The translations under genes and the position numbers were made by a program. The notes under the pieces were generated by a model. The model was not told the origin of the DNA. It made no database searches and was given only the letters and a program-made list of their open reading frames with translations. DNA of 64,000 nt from Oleiagrimonas sp963747595. GTDB taxonomy: Bacteria > Pseudomonadota > Gammaproteobacteria > Xanthomonadales > Rhodanobacteraceae. Shown in pieces: positions 41,796 to 49,986 of the stretch (positions are counted from its first letter, which is position 1; each line of letters begins with the position of its first letter). The stretch lies in contig CAVVFO010000002.1 of assembly GCA_963747595.1 (NCBI GenBank), forward strand, positions 806,001 through 870,000. The letters are read 5' to 3'.

Positions 41796-43121
41796 TCATG
41801 CCGCTGCCTCCAGCAAGGTGGCCGGCCGTTCGGCGCAATGCGCCACGCAGCGGGCGATCACCGCGAAATCGTCGAGCCCGTACCAGAAGACCTTCCAGCG
41901 GTCCTGCCGATAGCTGCCGTCGGCCTCCGCGTAATAGAACGCGTTGGCGCGGTTGGCGTGCCGAGAGCGCCAGAACAGCGCGGGCGTGTCTTCGCGCATG
42001 ATCTGCCACACGGCGCGGCCGATGCCCTCGCCCTGCGCATCGTCCAGCACCGCGAACTTGTCCAGATAGATGCCGCACTCCTCGCGCGTGAGGATCATTG
42101 CCGCGCGGTAGTTCTCGCTGATGTAGATGCGGTACGGCGTGGTGCGCTGGAAATAATCCGCTGCCAGGGTGCGGCGGAAACTCGATTCGATCAGCTGCCG
42201 CAGGCGGTCCGTGTCCACCTCATCCCAGCTTTGCGGTCGCAGCACGCGTTCGCCGCGCCGCACCAGGGTGCCGGAACCGCGATGGGTGAACAGCTCCCTG
42301 GCCAGCTCGGCGGGCCGCGTGATCGACACCGACGAGGTCAGCGGCAGATCGTCCAGCAGCTGCTTGATCTGCTGGATCTTCAGGCGCATGCCCGAATGCA
42401 GCCACGGTTGCGCCATCAGATGATCGTATTCGGTGCTGAGGTTGATGGAATCGATGACCGTGTCGTTGTCGTCCAGCAGGCCGCCGCTGCCGGTGAGGAA
42501 GATGATCTTGTACGGCTGCAGCGCGCGCACCAGTTCGTTGGCGGCGAAGTCGGCATTGATGTTGAGGATCTGGCCCTCGGGCGTCTCGCCCAGCGAGGCG
42601 ATCACAGGGATCGAGCCCACGCGCAGGCTGGCCTCGATCGGCGCCAGGTTGACGCGCTCCACCTGCCCCACCAGAGCGAAGCGTTCGCGATCCAGATAGC
42701 TGGCGTCGAAGACACCGGACAGGATCGAGGTGGCGCGCGCATCCACGCCCTGCAGCGCCTCCACCAGCCGCAGGTTGGTGGTCTGGAATACGCGGCGCAC
42801 GATGGCCAGCGACTCCGGCGAGGTGACGCGCAGGCCGTCGATGGTGCGCTTCTCGATACCGGCGGCGGACAACTCGTCATCCAGCTGCGGACCGGCGCCG
42901 TGCAGCACGATGGGCGTCAAACCCACCTGCTGCAGGAAGGCCAGCGACGAGGTCAGCGATTCCAGATCGTCGCGCAGCACGGCGCCGCCCACCTTGACCA
43001 CGGCAAAGCGCTTGGCATCGACCTGTGAAAAACGCTTCAGGTATTGCTGGATCTCCTTGGCGCTGCCCATGCTGGACAGCAGCCGCACGATCACCTGGCG
43101 CACTTGCGAATCGGTCTTCAT
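41796..43121 (-). CDS. argB: Bifunctional N-acetylglutamate kinase/synthase (fused)
   Basis: A 441-residue fusion. Residues about 25-285 form the acetylglutamate kinase domain (FAVVKVGGAVLRDDLESL, PIVLHGAGPQLDDEL, LNINADFAANELV). Residues about 300-441 form a GNAT-like synthase domain (YRIYISENYRAAMILTREECG, LDKFAVLDDAQGEGIGRAVW). This type makes acetylglutamate and phosphorylates it, as in Xanthomonas and Maricaulis. ATG 43121 gives MKTDSQVRQVIVRLLSSMG; the argE stop overlaps the start by four bases. No separate argA is expected. Confidence 0.94.
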   Translation of the reverse strand: MKTDSQVRQVIVRLLSSMGSAKEIQQYLKRFSQVDAKRFAVVKVGGAVLRDDLESLTSSLAFLQQVGLTPIVLHGAGPQLDDELSAAGIEKRTIDGLRVTSPESLAIVRRVFQTTNLRLVEALQGVDARATSILSGVFDASYLDRERFALVGQVERVNLAPIEASLRVGSIPVIASLGETPEGQILNINADFAANELVRALQPYKIIFLTGSGGLLDDNDTVIDSINLSTEYDHLMAQPWLHSGMRLKIQQIKQLLDDLPLTSSVSITRPAELARELFTHRGSGTLVRRGERVLRPQSWDEVDTDRLRQLIESSFRRTLAADYFQRTTPYRIYISENYRAAMILTREECGIYLDKFAVLDDAQGEGIGRAVWQIMREDTPALFWRSRHANRANAFYYAEADGSYRQDRWKVFWYGLDDFAVIARCVAHCAERPATLLEAAA

Positions 43122-44215
43122 GCGGCCCCCGCGTCGATGATGCGATGCAGGTGCGTGGTGTAGGCATCCAGCTGATCCAGCGCCACCCACTCGTCCGCGC
43201 TGTGCGCCTGCGCGATGTCGCCGGGGCCGAACACCATGGTGGTGAACCCGGCGGCGGAGAACAGCGCGGCCTCGGTCCAGAAATCCACGGCGTTGCCGAT
43301 GGGCAGATCCAGCTCGTCGGCAAGGTCGCGTGCGGCCAGGCGCCGGTTTTCGGCATTGGCGATGTCACCGGATGGCAATGACGGCCCGCGGAAGGTTTCC
43401 TCGAACAACGCCGGTTTCGGGTCGGCAAAGCCGCGGAAGGTCTGCAGCAGCGTATCGGGGTCCATTGACGGCAACGGCCGGAAACCGAACTTCAGCTCTG
43501 CCTCCGGCGCGATCACGTTGGCCTTGATGCCGCCCTCGATGCGACCGAGATTGAAGCGCAGGCCGGTCAGGCCGCCGAAGCGATGGTGCGCTTCGCGTTC
43601 CACCAGATCCAGCGCCTGCGAGCCCCAGCGTACCGCCTGGTGCAGCGCGCTGTCGGCCAGCGTCTGCTCGCCGGAGGCGTGCCCGGCGCGGCCGCGGAAT
43701 TGCATGCGCACCGAATTGATGCCGCGATGCGCCAGCACTGCTTCGCCGCAGGTGGGCTCGGAGACGATCACCGCCTGGTAGCTGTGCGAGTGGCGCACGA
43801 AGGCGGGCACGCAACGGGCGTCGTTGGCCTCCTCGTCTGTGGAAAACAGGAACGCACAGTCGCCGTCGCTGGCCTGCGCCACCGCCAGCATGGCCGCCGC
43901 CGCGCCCTTGATGTCGCAGGCACCCAGACCCACCGCGCGGTCGGCATCCACGCGCAGCTCGAACGGACTGGCACTCCAGTGCGGCGAATCCGGCACAGTG
44001 TCCAGATGCACGTTGAACAGCAGCCGCGGCGTGCCGCGCACCGCCAGCAGGCTGACCGCTCCCGCACCATGATCGGCCAGCGTCAGCTCGAAACCGGTCA
44101 GCTGCGCGCGGAGGTAATCGAAGATGCCGCCGGTGTCGATGGCGCGCGGTGGGTTGCGGGTGTCAAAACCAACCAGTGCCTTCAAGTGGTCAAGTGTGCT
44201 GTCGAGCAGGCTCAT
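43118..44215 (-). CDS. argE: N-acetyl-L-citrulline deacetylase (ArgE-type)
   Basis: A 365-residue M20-type metallopeptidase. LLFNVHLDTVPDSPHW carries the first zinc His-Asp pair; GACDIKGAAAAMLA and STDEEANDARC carry further metal and catalytic residues. In Xanthomonas the protein of this length and position deacetylates acetylcitrulline, not acetylornithine. The presence of argF' here supports the same role. ATG 44215 has GGAATGCACG upstream; ATG 44224 is an alternative start, adding three residues. Overlaps argB by four bases; 254 bases separate it from argG. Confidence 0.9.
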   Translation of the reverse strand: MSLLDSTLDHLKALVGFDTRNPPRAIDTGGIFDYLRAQLTGFELTLADHGAGAVSLLAVRGTPRLLFNVHLDTVPDSPHWSASPFELRVDADRAVGLGACDIKGAAAAMLAVAQASDGDCAFLFSTDEEANDARCVPAFVRHSHSYQAVIVSEPTCGEAVLAHRGINSVRMQFRGRAGHASGEQTLADSALHQAVRWGSQALDLVEREAHHRFGGLTGLRFNLGRIEGGIKANVIAPEAELKFGFRPLPSMDPDTLLQTFRGFADPKPALFEETFRGPSLPSGDIANAENRRLAARDLADELDLPIGNAVDFWTEAALFSAAGFTTMVFGPGDIAQAHSADEWVALDQLDAYTTHLHRIIDAGAA

Positions 44216-44393
44216 GTCGTGCATTCCATGAATGATGTGTTTCGTGGTTTTGATTGGAGTCTCTGGTCGGTCGCTGGATGCCGGCCTGCGCCCATTACTG
44301 TCGGGGAAAAATGGAGTCACCTTGCCCAATGCTGACGCGTCACCCTGCCAATCAACGCTTATGGGAGACTCGATTCTTGCCCGTTACTCACAC

Positions 44394-44426
44394 CCGTTCG
44401 TGGTGAGGTAACGAACCATGAACGGC
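44394..44426. repeat. Hairpin repeat CCGTTCGTGGT, copy in argG-argE gap
   Basis: CCGTTCGTGGT (44394-44404) and ACCATGAACGG (44416-44426) pair with one mismatch. It is the second copy of the unit at 41654-41685, inverted. It lies within the 254-base gap of the arginine operon. Confidence 0.75.
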
Positions 44427-44469
44427 GCGGAAAACGAGGAGGCCGCCCCAATACGCTGCCTCTGAATGG

Positions 44470-45666
44470 TCATCGCGTTCGATTCACCTGCGCCCACAGC
44501 GTGGAACTCATGCCGAACAGCTTGATGAAGCCCTCGGCCTCTTCCACGCCCCAGTCGGCCGACTGCGCATACGTGGCACCTTCGGCATTGAGAATATGCG
44601 GCGACTCGACGGCGACCGCATCCACGCGACCGCCCTCGGTGCGCAGCGTCACGATGCCATTGACCTTGCGCTGGCTGCTGGCCAGGAAGGCTTGCAGGTC
44701 GGCTTTCAGCGGATCGTGGAAAAACCCCTCGTAGACCAGTTCCACCCACTGCCGCGCCACGTCGGGCTTGAAGCGGTTTTGTGCCTTGGACAGCACCGCT
44801 TCCTCCAGCGCCCGGTGCGCGGTCAGCAGTGCGATGAGGCCCGGTGCCTCGTAGACGATGCGGCCCTTGAGGCCGATGGTGGTGTCGCCGGTATACAGGC
44901 CGCGGCCCACGCCGTAGCGCGCGAACGCGGCGTTGAGCTGTGCCAACGCTTGATGGCCGGGCAGTGTCTGGCCGTCCAGTTCCACCATTTCGCCATGGCG
45001 AAAGGTCATCCGCACTTCCAGCGCATCCTGCGGCCATTCGTGCCGCGGTGCGCACCAGCCCCGCGCACCTTCGCCCGGCGCCTGCCAGCGATCGACTTCG
45101 CCGCCGGACAGGGTCACGCCCAGCAGGTTTTCGTTGATGGTGTAGCTCTTCTGCTTGGCCCGTACGCCGAAGCCGCGTTCCTCCAGATACGCCTGTTCGT
45201 AGGCGCGGGTCTGCGTGTGCTCTTTCTGGATCTCGCGGATCGGCGCGGTGATGTGGTAGTCGCCCAGTGCCTGCACGGTCAGGTCGAAACGCACCTGATC
45301 ATTGCCCATGCCGGTGCAGCCATGCGCGATCTGCTTCGTGCCCAGCTCGTCGGCGCGCTTCAGGGCGGCCTCGACGATCAGGTAGCGATCCGAGACCAGC
45401 AGCGGGTACTGCCCCTGATAGCCCTCGCCCGCCCACACGAACGGCTTGACGAAGCCGTCCCAGATGGCGGGCCCGCCGTCGATGGTGACGTGGCTGGCCA
45501 CGCCCAGCTCCCTCGCACGCTGTTCGATGAACGTGCGCTCATCCGCGTCCACGCCCCCGGTGTCGGCAAACACGGTATGCACGGCGTAACCACGCTCGGT
45601 CAGCCAGGGCACGCAGAAGCTGGTGTCGAGGCCGCCGGAAAAGGCGAGGACGATGTCTTTGCTCAT
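44470..45666 (-). CDS. argG: Argininosuccinate synthase
   Basis: A 398-residue enzyme joining citrulline and aspartate with ATP. The ATP-binding loop is IVLAFSGGLDTSFCVPWL (SGGLDTS). Further blocks include VSDRYLIVEAALKRADELG and AHGCTGMGNDQVRFDL. It follows argF' after 138 bases and is likely transcribed with it. The C-terminus SSTLWAQVNRTR seems complete. Confidence 0.95.
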   Translation of the reverse strand: MSKDIVLAFSGGLDTSFCVPWLTERGYAVHTVFADTGGVDADERTFIEQRARELGVASHVTIDGGPAIWDGFVKPFVWAGEGYQGQYPLLVSDRYLIVEAALKRADELGTKQIAHGCTGMGNDQVRFDLTVQALGDYHITAPIREIQKEHTQTRAYEQAYLEERGFGVRAKQKSYTINENLLGVTLSGGEVDRWQAPGEGARGWCAPRHEWPQDALEVRMTFRHGEMVELDGQTLPGHQALAQLNAAFARYGVGRGLYTGDTTIGLKGRIVYEAPGLIALLTAHRALEEAVLSKAQNRFKPDVARQWVELVYEGFFHDPLKADLQAFLASSQRKVNGIVTLRTEGGRVDAVAVESPHILNAEGATYAQSADWGVEEAEGFIKLFGMSSTLWAQVNRTR

Positions 45667-45804
45667 GTCGGGAGGTCCAAAAGAATGTCGAAGAAGGAAT
45701 CGGTGATCGGGGTGTTCGCGGGTGACCGCTGACTGTCCGGCGTAGAGTCGTGCGCCGCGACCATCACGTGCGCCAGCGCCGCATCGCGTTCGCCGCCGCG
45801 CTGC

Positions 45805-46821
45805 TCACGAGCGTGGCGCCAGCAATTGGGCCATGATCGCCTTCTGCACGTGCAGCCGGTTTTCGGCCTCGTCGATGGCGATGCAGGCAGGCGAATCCAT
45901 CACCGCGTCAGTGGCTTTGATGTTGCGGCGCAATGGCAGGCAGTGGCTGAACACGGCGTCATCGGTGCGTGCCATCTTGGCTTCATCGACGATGAAGTGC
46001 CTGTGCGCATCGCGGATGGGCTTCTCCTCGTCCCAGCGGCCGAAATACGGGATGGCGCCCCAGCTCTTGGCGTAAACGACCTGCGCGCCGTCGTAGGCGG
46101 CCTCGATGTCATGCGACATGCGGAAGGCGCCGCCGCTGTCGCCGGCATTTTTCTTCGCCAGATCCATGTAGCGCGAATCCAGCGCGTAGTCGGGCGTGGG
46201 GCACAACAGCGTCACGTCCATGCCGAAGCGCGTGGCGATGGTCAGCGCCGAATTGGCCACGGCCGTGTTGAGCGGCTTCGGATGGTAGGTCCAGGTCAGC
46301 ACGTACTTCTTGCCGCGCAGATCGCTGCTGCCGAAGTGCTCCTGCAACGCCAGGATATGCGCCAGTTCCTGGCACGGATGGGTGATGGTCTCCATGTTGA
46401 TCACCGGCACCGTGGCATGGTGGGCGAAGGCCTTGAGCACCGTGTCCTTGCGATCCACCGACCAGTCCTGGAACTTGGGGAAGGCACGCACGCCGATGAG
46501 ATCCACGTAGCGGCTGAGCACCCGCGCCACTTCGGCAATGTGTTCCTCGGCATCGCCGTCCATCACCGCGCCCGGCTCGAACTCGATCGGCCAGGCATCC
46601 TTGCCCGGCGAGAGCACGATGGCCTTGCCGCCCAGTTGATGCGCGCCCAGCTCGAAACTGGTGCGTGTGCGCATGGAGGGATTGAAGAACAGCAGCGCGA
46701 TGGATGTGCCCTCGAGCTGCTGCCCCTGCGGTGAGGCCTTGAAGACGGCGGCCTGCTCGAGCAACGCGTCGAGCTCGGTGCGCTGCCAATCCTGGGTATT
46801 GAGAAAATGACGAATGCTCAT
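45805..46821 (-). CDS. argF': N-acetylornithine carbamoyltransferase
   Basis: A 338-residue transcarbamylase. Carbamoyl-phosphate loop FFNPSMRTRTSFELGAHQLGG; then GVRAFPKFQDWSVDRKD and LTWTYHPKPLNTAVANSA, which are specific for the acetylornithine enzyme (AOTCase) of Xanthomonas and differ from ornithine carbamoyltransferase (no DxxxSMG loop). HCLPLRRNIKATDAVMDSP is also diagnostic. It makes N-acetylcitrulline. ATG 46821 starts MSIRHFLNTQDW as in AOTCase; the frame upstream continues 45 codons through a hairpin and is unlikely to be translated. First gene of the operon. Confidence 0.95.
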   Translation of the reverse strand: MSIRHFLNTQDWQRTELDALLEQAAVFKASPQGQQLEGTSIALLFFNPSMRTRTSFELGAHQLGGKAIVLSPGKDAWPIEFEPGAVMDGDAEEHIAEVARVLSRYVDLIGVRAFPKFQDWSVDRKDTVLKAFAHHATVPVINMETITHPCQELAHILALQEHFGSSDLRGKKYVLTWTYHPKPLNTAVANSALTIATRFGMDVTLLCPTPDYALDSRYMDLAKKNAGDSGGAFRMSHDIEAAYDGAQVVYAKSWGAIPYFGRWDEEKPIRDAHRHFIVDEAKMARTDDAVFSHCLPLRRNIKATDAVMDSPACIAIDEAENRLHVQKAIMAQLLAPRS

Positions 46822-47151
46822 GTCCTTCCTGTCATCAAAGATTTTTTTGCCGCCGAAAATGCGAAAACCCGGCACAAGGCCGGGTTTTCGTCGAAATGCG
46901 TGACACGCGTGCGACAGCCTACCCGGCCGAATATCCATTGTCCGGTCGGCGCGCACGCGAGGTCATGCCGGCAGCCATGCGGGCGCTGGTCAGGATACGC
47001 GGGGCAGTGAACGGAGTATTCGACATGGATGAAATCGCGACGCTCGCCGATGGGGGAGCCGTATGAATACAGCGTTTGCGATGAAGCTGCAACAACGATT
47101 CGGCATGAGCCCTGCCACGCCTGCCACAGCCAGGCGCGGCAGGGAAGCCGA
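46822..47151 (-). other. Upstream region of the arginine operon
   Basis: About 330 bases containing the leader hairpin and presumably the operon promoter. A frame from 46956 is continuous with argF' and rich in Arg codons but is not supported as coding. I could not identify ArgR boxes with confidence. Confidence 0.45.
46862..46890 (-). terminator. Hairpin in the leader of the arginine operon, possible attenuator
   Basis: CGAAAACCCGGC (46862-46873) and GCCGGGTTTTCG (46879-46890) are perfect 12-base arms with a 5-base loop. On the minus strand the second arm ends in TTTT within the stem, with no further clear T-run. It lies about 40 bases before argF'. It may end read-through transcription, or act as an attenuator. 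Confidence 0.55.
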
Positions 47152-47688
47152 TCAACCCGCCGGGGTCACGCTGACGCGTACCCGCAACCGCTCGCCCGGA
47201 TCGTAATCCAGCCGCGACAGGAAGACCTGCCCACGATAACGGTACTCCACGTCATAACCGACCACGCGGCGCTCGTTGCGCACCGCCTGCACCTGATCGC
47301 AGCGCGTCTCCGGAGTCGAATACTCGCGATCGTTGCGGTTGCCCACATGGTTGCCGACGGCGCCACCCGCCACGGCACCGGCGACAGTCGCCGCGGTGCG
47401 GCCATCGCCCTTGCCCACGGTGTGTCCCAGCACGCCGCCGATCACCGCGCCGAGGATGGTGCCGGCCGTACCGTTGCCACCCTCGCGATGGATCACCTGC
47501 GACTGATAGCAATTCTGCTCGGGATGGCGCACCTGTACCTGGTCATACACCGGATCGACGCGCAGCACGTCGGCCCAGCCGTAATGCACGTTGTCACCGC
47601 TGTCCGAGCCCGGCGGAGGGGGCCGCTGCGCGCTCGCCAGGCCAACGCCCAGCACAAGGAGCAACACCGAAAGCATCAACGTACGCAT
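47152..47688 (-). CDS. Glycine-zipper 2TM outer-membrane-type protein
   Basis: A 178-residue secreted protein. Signal peptide residues 1-20 (MLSVLLLVLGVGLASA). The centre holds the glycine-zipper 2TM domain: GTAGTILGAVIGGVLGHTVGKGDGRTAATVAGAVAGGAVGNHVG in repeated GxxxG steps. The C-terminal part VGYDVEYRYRGQVFLSRLDYDPGERLRVRV is the usual YDV..R.G..F...l..dPG motif. Members (SlyB, 17-kDa antigen type) are envelope proteins, often of unknown role. ATG 47688 follows AGAGGTG; an upstream in-frame ATG is less likely. Confidence 0.82.
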   Translation of the reverse strand: MRTLMLSVLLLVLGVGLASAQRPPPPGSDSGDNVHYGWADVLRVDPVYDQVQVRHPEQNCYQSQVIHREGGNGTAGTILGAVIGGVLGHTVGKGDGRTAATVAGAVAGGAVGNHVGNRNDREYSTPETRCDQVQAVRNERRVVGYDVEYRYRGQVFLSRLDYDPGERLRVRVSVTPAG

Positions 47689-47835
47689 GAAACACCTCTT
47701 GAACCGATGAAACACAATGGCGTGTTCTTAACGACCTGCATTACATCAAGTTCACACTGAATATACGCTTAGAGCTGGGTGCAGGGTCTTGCTACCATCT
47801 GCAGCCGTCCACCGTGCCATGCGATCACCCATTCC

Positions 47836-49224
47836 ATGACCATCCGCCTGCACAACTCCCTGACCCGCCGCCTCGAACCGTTCCGCCCCCGGGACCCCGA
47901 GCACGTCACCATGTACGTGTGCGGACCCACCGTGTACAGCTACGTGCACATCGGCAACGCCCGGCCGGCGGTGGTGTTCGACGTGCTGGCGCGCCTGCTG
48001 CGGCGGCATTACCCGAAGCTGACCTACGTGCGCAACATCACCGACGTGGACGACAAGATCAACGCCGCGGCACGCGAAGCCGGGGTGGACATCGACAGCA
48101 TCACCGGCCGCTTCGTCGACATCTATCACCAGGACATGCAGGCGCTGGGCGTGGCCGCGCCGGACATCGAACCGCGCGCCACCGAACATATCGACGCCAT
48201 CGTGGCCATGATCGCCACCCTGATCGAGCGCGGCCATGCCTACGCCGCGGAGGGCCACGTGCTGTTCGATATCGGTTCGGATCCGGCGTACGGCCTGCTC
48301 TCCGGCCGCTCGGTGGACGAGATGATCGCCGGCGCACGCGTAGACGTGGCGCCCTACAAGAAGAACCCGGCCGATTTTGTCCTGTGGAAGCCTTCCGACG
48401 CGGACCAGCCCGGCTGGGATAGTCCGTGGGGGCGTGGCCGCCCGGGATGGCACATCGAGTGCTCGGCGATGAGTGCCGCCCACCTGGGCGAAACCATCGA
48501 CATCCACGCCGGCGGCATCGACCTGCAGTTCCCGCACCACGAGAACGAGATCGCGCAGAGCACCTGCGCCCACGGCGGCAAGACATTCGCGCGGGTCTGG
48601 CTGCACAACGGCATGCTGACCTTCGACGGCAAGAAGATGTCCAAATCGCTGGGCAACGTCATGGTGCTGCACGAGCTGCTCGCACAGCATCCGGCCGAAG
48701 CCTTGCGCTATCTGCTGCTGAAGGCCCATTACCGGCAGCCACTGGACTGGTCCGAGACGGCCCTGACCCAGGCCATGCGCACCCTGGACGGCTGGTACGG
48801 GGTGCTGCGCGATCTTGCCGATATCGAGATCGACGCGGATGCCTGCCCCGTGCCGGCGGCGCTGGAGGCGGCACTGTGCGACGACCTGAACACCCCGCAG
48901 GCGTTCGCCGAACTGGCCCGGCTGGCGGACACGGCGCGGCACGCGGAGGGTGAAAACGAACAACGCGCGGCCAAGGGCGCCCTGCTCGGTGCCGGTGCCG
49001 CGCTGGGATTGCTGCAACAGACTCCCGAAGACTGGTTCCAGCGTGTGGGCGGCGGCGATACGGTGGACGCCGCCCGGATCGACGCCTTGATCGAGGCGCG
49101 ACGCGTGGCACGGGAACAGCGTGACTGGTCACGTGCCGATGCCGTGCGCGACGAACTGGCGGAGATGGGCGTGACCATCGAAGATGGCCCCGAGGGCACG
49201 CGCTGGAGTCTCGCCCGCCGGTGA
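47836..49224 (+). CDS. cysS: Cysteinyl-tRNA synthetase
   Basis: A 462-residue class I synthetase. VCGPTVYSYVHIGNARP contains the zinc cysteine and HIGH-like motif (HIGN); DGKKMSKSLGN is the KMSKS motif; zinc ligands continue at WHIECSAMS and PHHENEIAQS. The C-terminal domain with DWSRADAVRDELAEMGV and IEDGPEGTRW is conserved. ATG 47836 gives the usual MTIRLHNSLTRRLEPF. It joins sufE by a 72-base gap. Confidence 0.95.
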   Translation: MTIRLHNSLTRRLEPFRPRDPEHVTMYVCGPTVYSYVHIGNARPAVVFDVLARLLRRHYPKLTYVRNITDVDDKINAAAREAGVDIDSITGRFVDIYHQDMQALGVAAPDIEPRATEHIDAIVAMIATLIERGHAYAAEGHVLFDIGSDPAYGLLSGRSVDEMIAGARVDVAPYKKNPADFVLWKPSDADQPGWDSPWGRGRPGWHIECSAMSAAHLGETIDIHAGGIDLQFPHHENEIAQSTCAHGGKTFARVWLHNGMLTFDGKKMSKSLGNVMVLHELLAQHPAEALRYLLLKAHYRQPLDWSETALTQAMRTLDGWYGVLRDLADIEIDADACPVPAALEAALCDDLNTPQAFAELARLADTARHAEGENEQRAAKGALLGAGAALGLLQQTPEDWFQRVGGGDTVDAARIDALIEARRVAREQRDWSRADAVRDELAEMGVTIEDGPEGTRWSLARR

Positions 49225-49296
49225 TCCCGTGACGCGGCCACCCGCCTGCCACGCGTCGTTTTGCTGCTTTCAGGCGCGATGCGCGATAATGGCGAC

Positions 49297-49737
49297 ATGA
49301 CAGAAGCCGCCACCACCAGCGCCGCCGAAGCGCAGCAGGAGATCGTCGAGGAATTCGGATTCTTCAGCGACTGGACCGAACGCTACCAGTACCTGATCGA
49401 CCTGGGACGCAAATTGCCACCCTTTCCCGACGCCCTGAAACGCGAGGAATATCGCGTGCACGGCTGTCAGTCGCAGGTCTGGCTGGTGCCGGATGGCGAT
49501 GCCGAGTGCATGCGCTTTCGCGCCATCAGCGATTCGGCCATCGTCTCCGGCCTGATCGCGCTGGTGCTGCGCGTGTACTCCGGCCGCCCGGCGCAGGAGA
49601 TCGTGGAGACGGAACCGGCCTATATCGAGTCCATCGGCCTGGCCAAGCACCTCTCGCCGACGCGCTCCAACGGCCTGGCGGCGATGCTGAAAACGCTGAA
49701 AGGCTACGCGGCGCGGTCCCTCGCCGACGCGGCTTAG
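49297..49737 (+). CDS. sufE: SufE-family sulfur acceptor
   Basis: A 146-residue SufE. The sulfur-accepting cysteine is C57 in YRVHGCQSQVWLV. Typical blocks: RYQYLIDLGRKLPPFP and PTRSNGLAAMLKTLKGYA. It receives persulfide from a cysteine desulfurase (SufS) for iron-sulfur cluster assembly; no suf genes are adjacent. ATG 49297 starts just before the conserved helix. Followed by a REP pair. Confidence 0.92.
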   Translation: MTEAATTSAAEAQQEIVEEFGFFSDWTERYQYLIDLGRKLPPFPDALKREEYRVHGCQSQVWLVPDGDAECMRFRAISDSAIVSGLIALVLRVYSGRPAQEIVETEPAYIESIGLAKHLSPTRSNGLAAMLKTLKGYAARSLADAA

Positions 49738-49758
49738 CGGGGCCGGGAAAGCATCATT

Positions 49759-49897
49759 GCGTAGGGCGGCTCAAGGAACGTCAGTGACGGAGCCGCCTGC
49801 TTGCGGAGAAGCAGGATTAACTCCAGGCAAGAAGGCGGATCCGTCGCGTTGCTCCCGGCCAAAGGAAGTCCCTTTTAGCGGATTGATCCGCCCTCCG
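49759..49897. repeat. REP pair (BIME), copy F
   Basis: GCGTAGGGCGGCTCAAGGA opens the left unit. The right unit is altered: GGCGGATCCGTCGCGTTGCTC is followed by inserted CCGGCCAAAGGAAG, and GATTGATCCGCCCTCC closes it. It lies between sufE and the terminator of the dksA-like gene. Confidence 0.78.
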
Positions 49898-49925
49898 TGT
49901 CTGCGCTTTTGCGGCGCCAGAAAGA

Positions 49926-49951
49926 CAAAGCCCCGCGAGCGCGGGGCTTTG
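49926..49951 (-). terminator. Terminator of the dksA-like gene
   Basis: CAAAGCCCCGC and GCGGGGCTTTG pair perfectly around GAGC. On the minus strand the stem ends in TTTG followed by TCTTT. It lies 35 bases after the stop of the dksA-like gene. Confidence 0.85.
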
Positions 49952-49986
49952 TCAAAAGACCGATGGCTGAATAGCCACACGCGGTC

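Noticed and set aside
46822..46956. Forty-five-codon N-terminal extension of argF'
   Set aside because: Known AOTCases start at MSxxHFLNTQDW; the extension would be translated through the leader hairpin.
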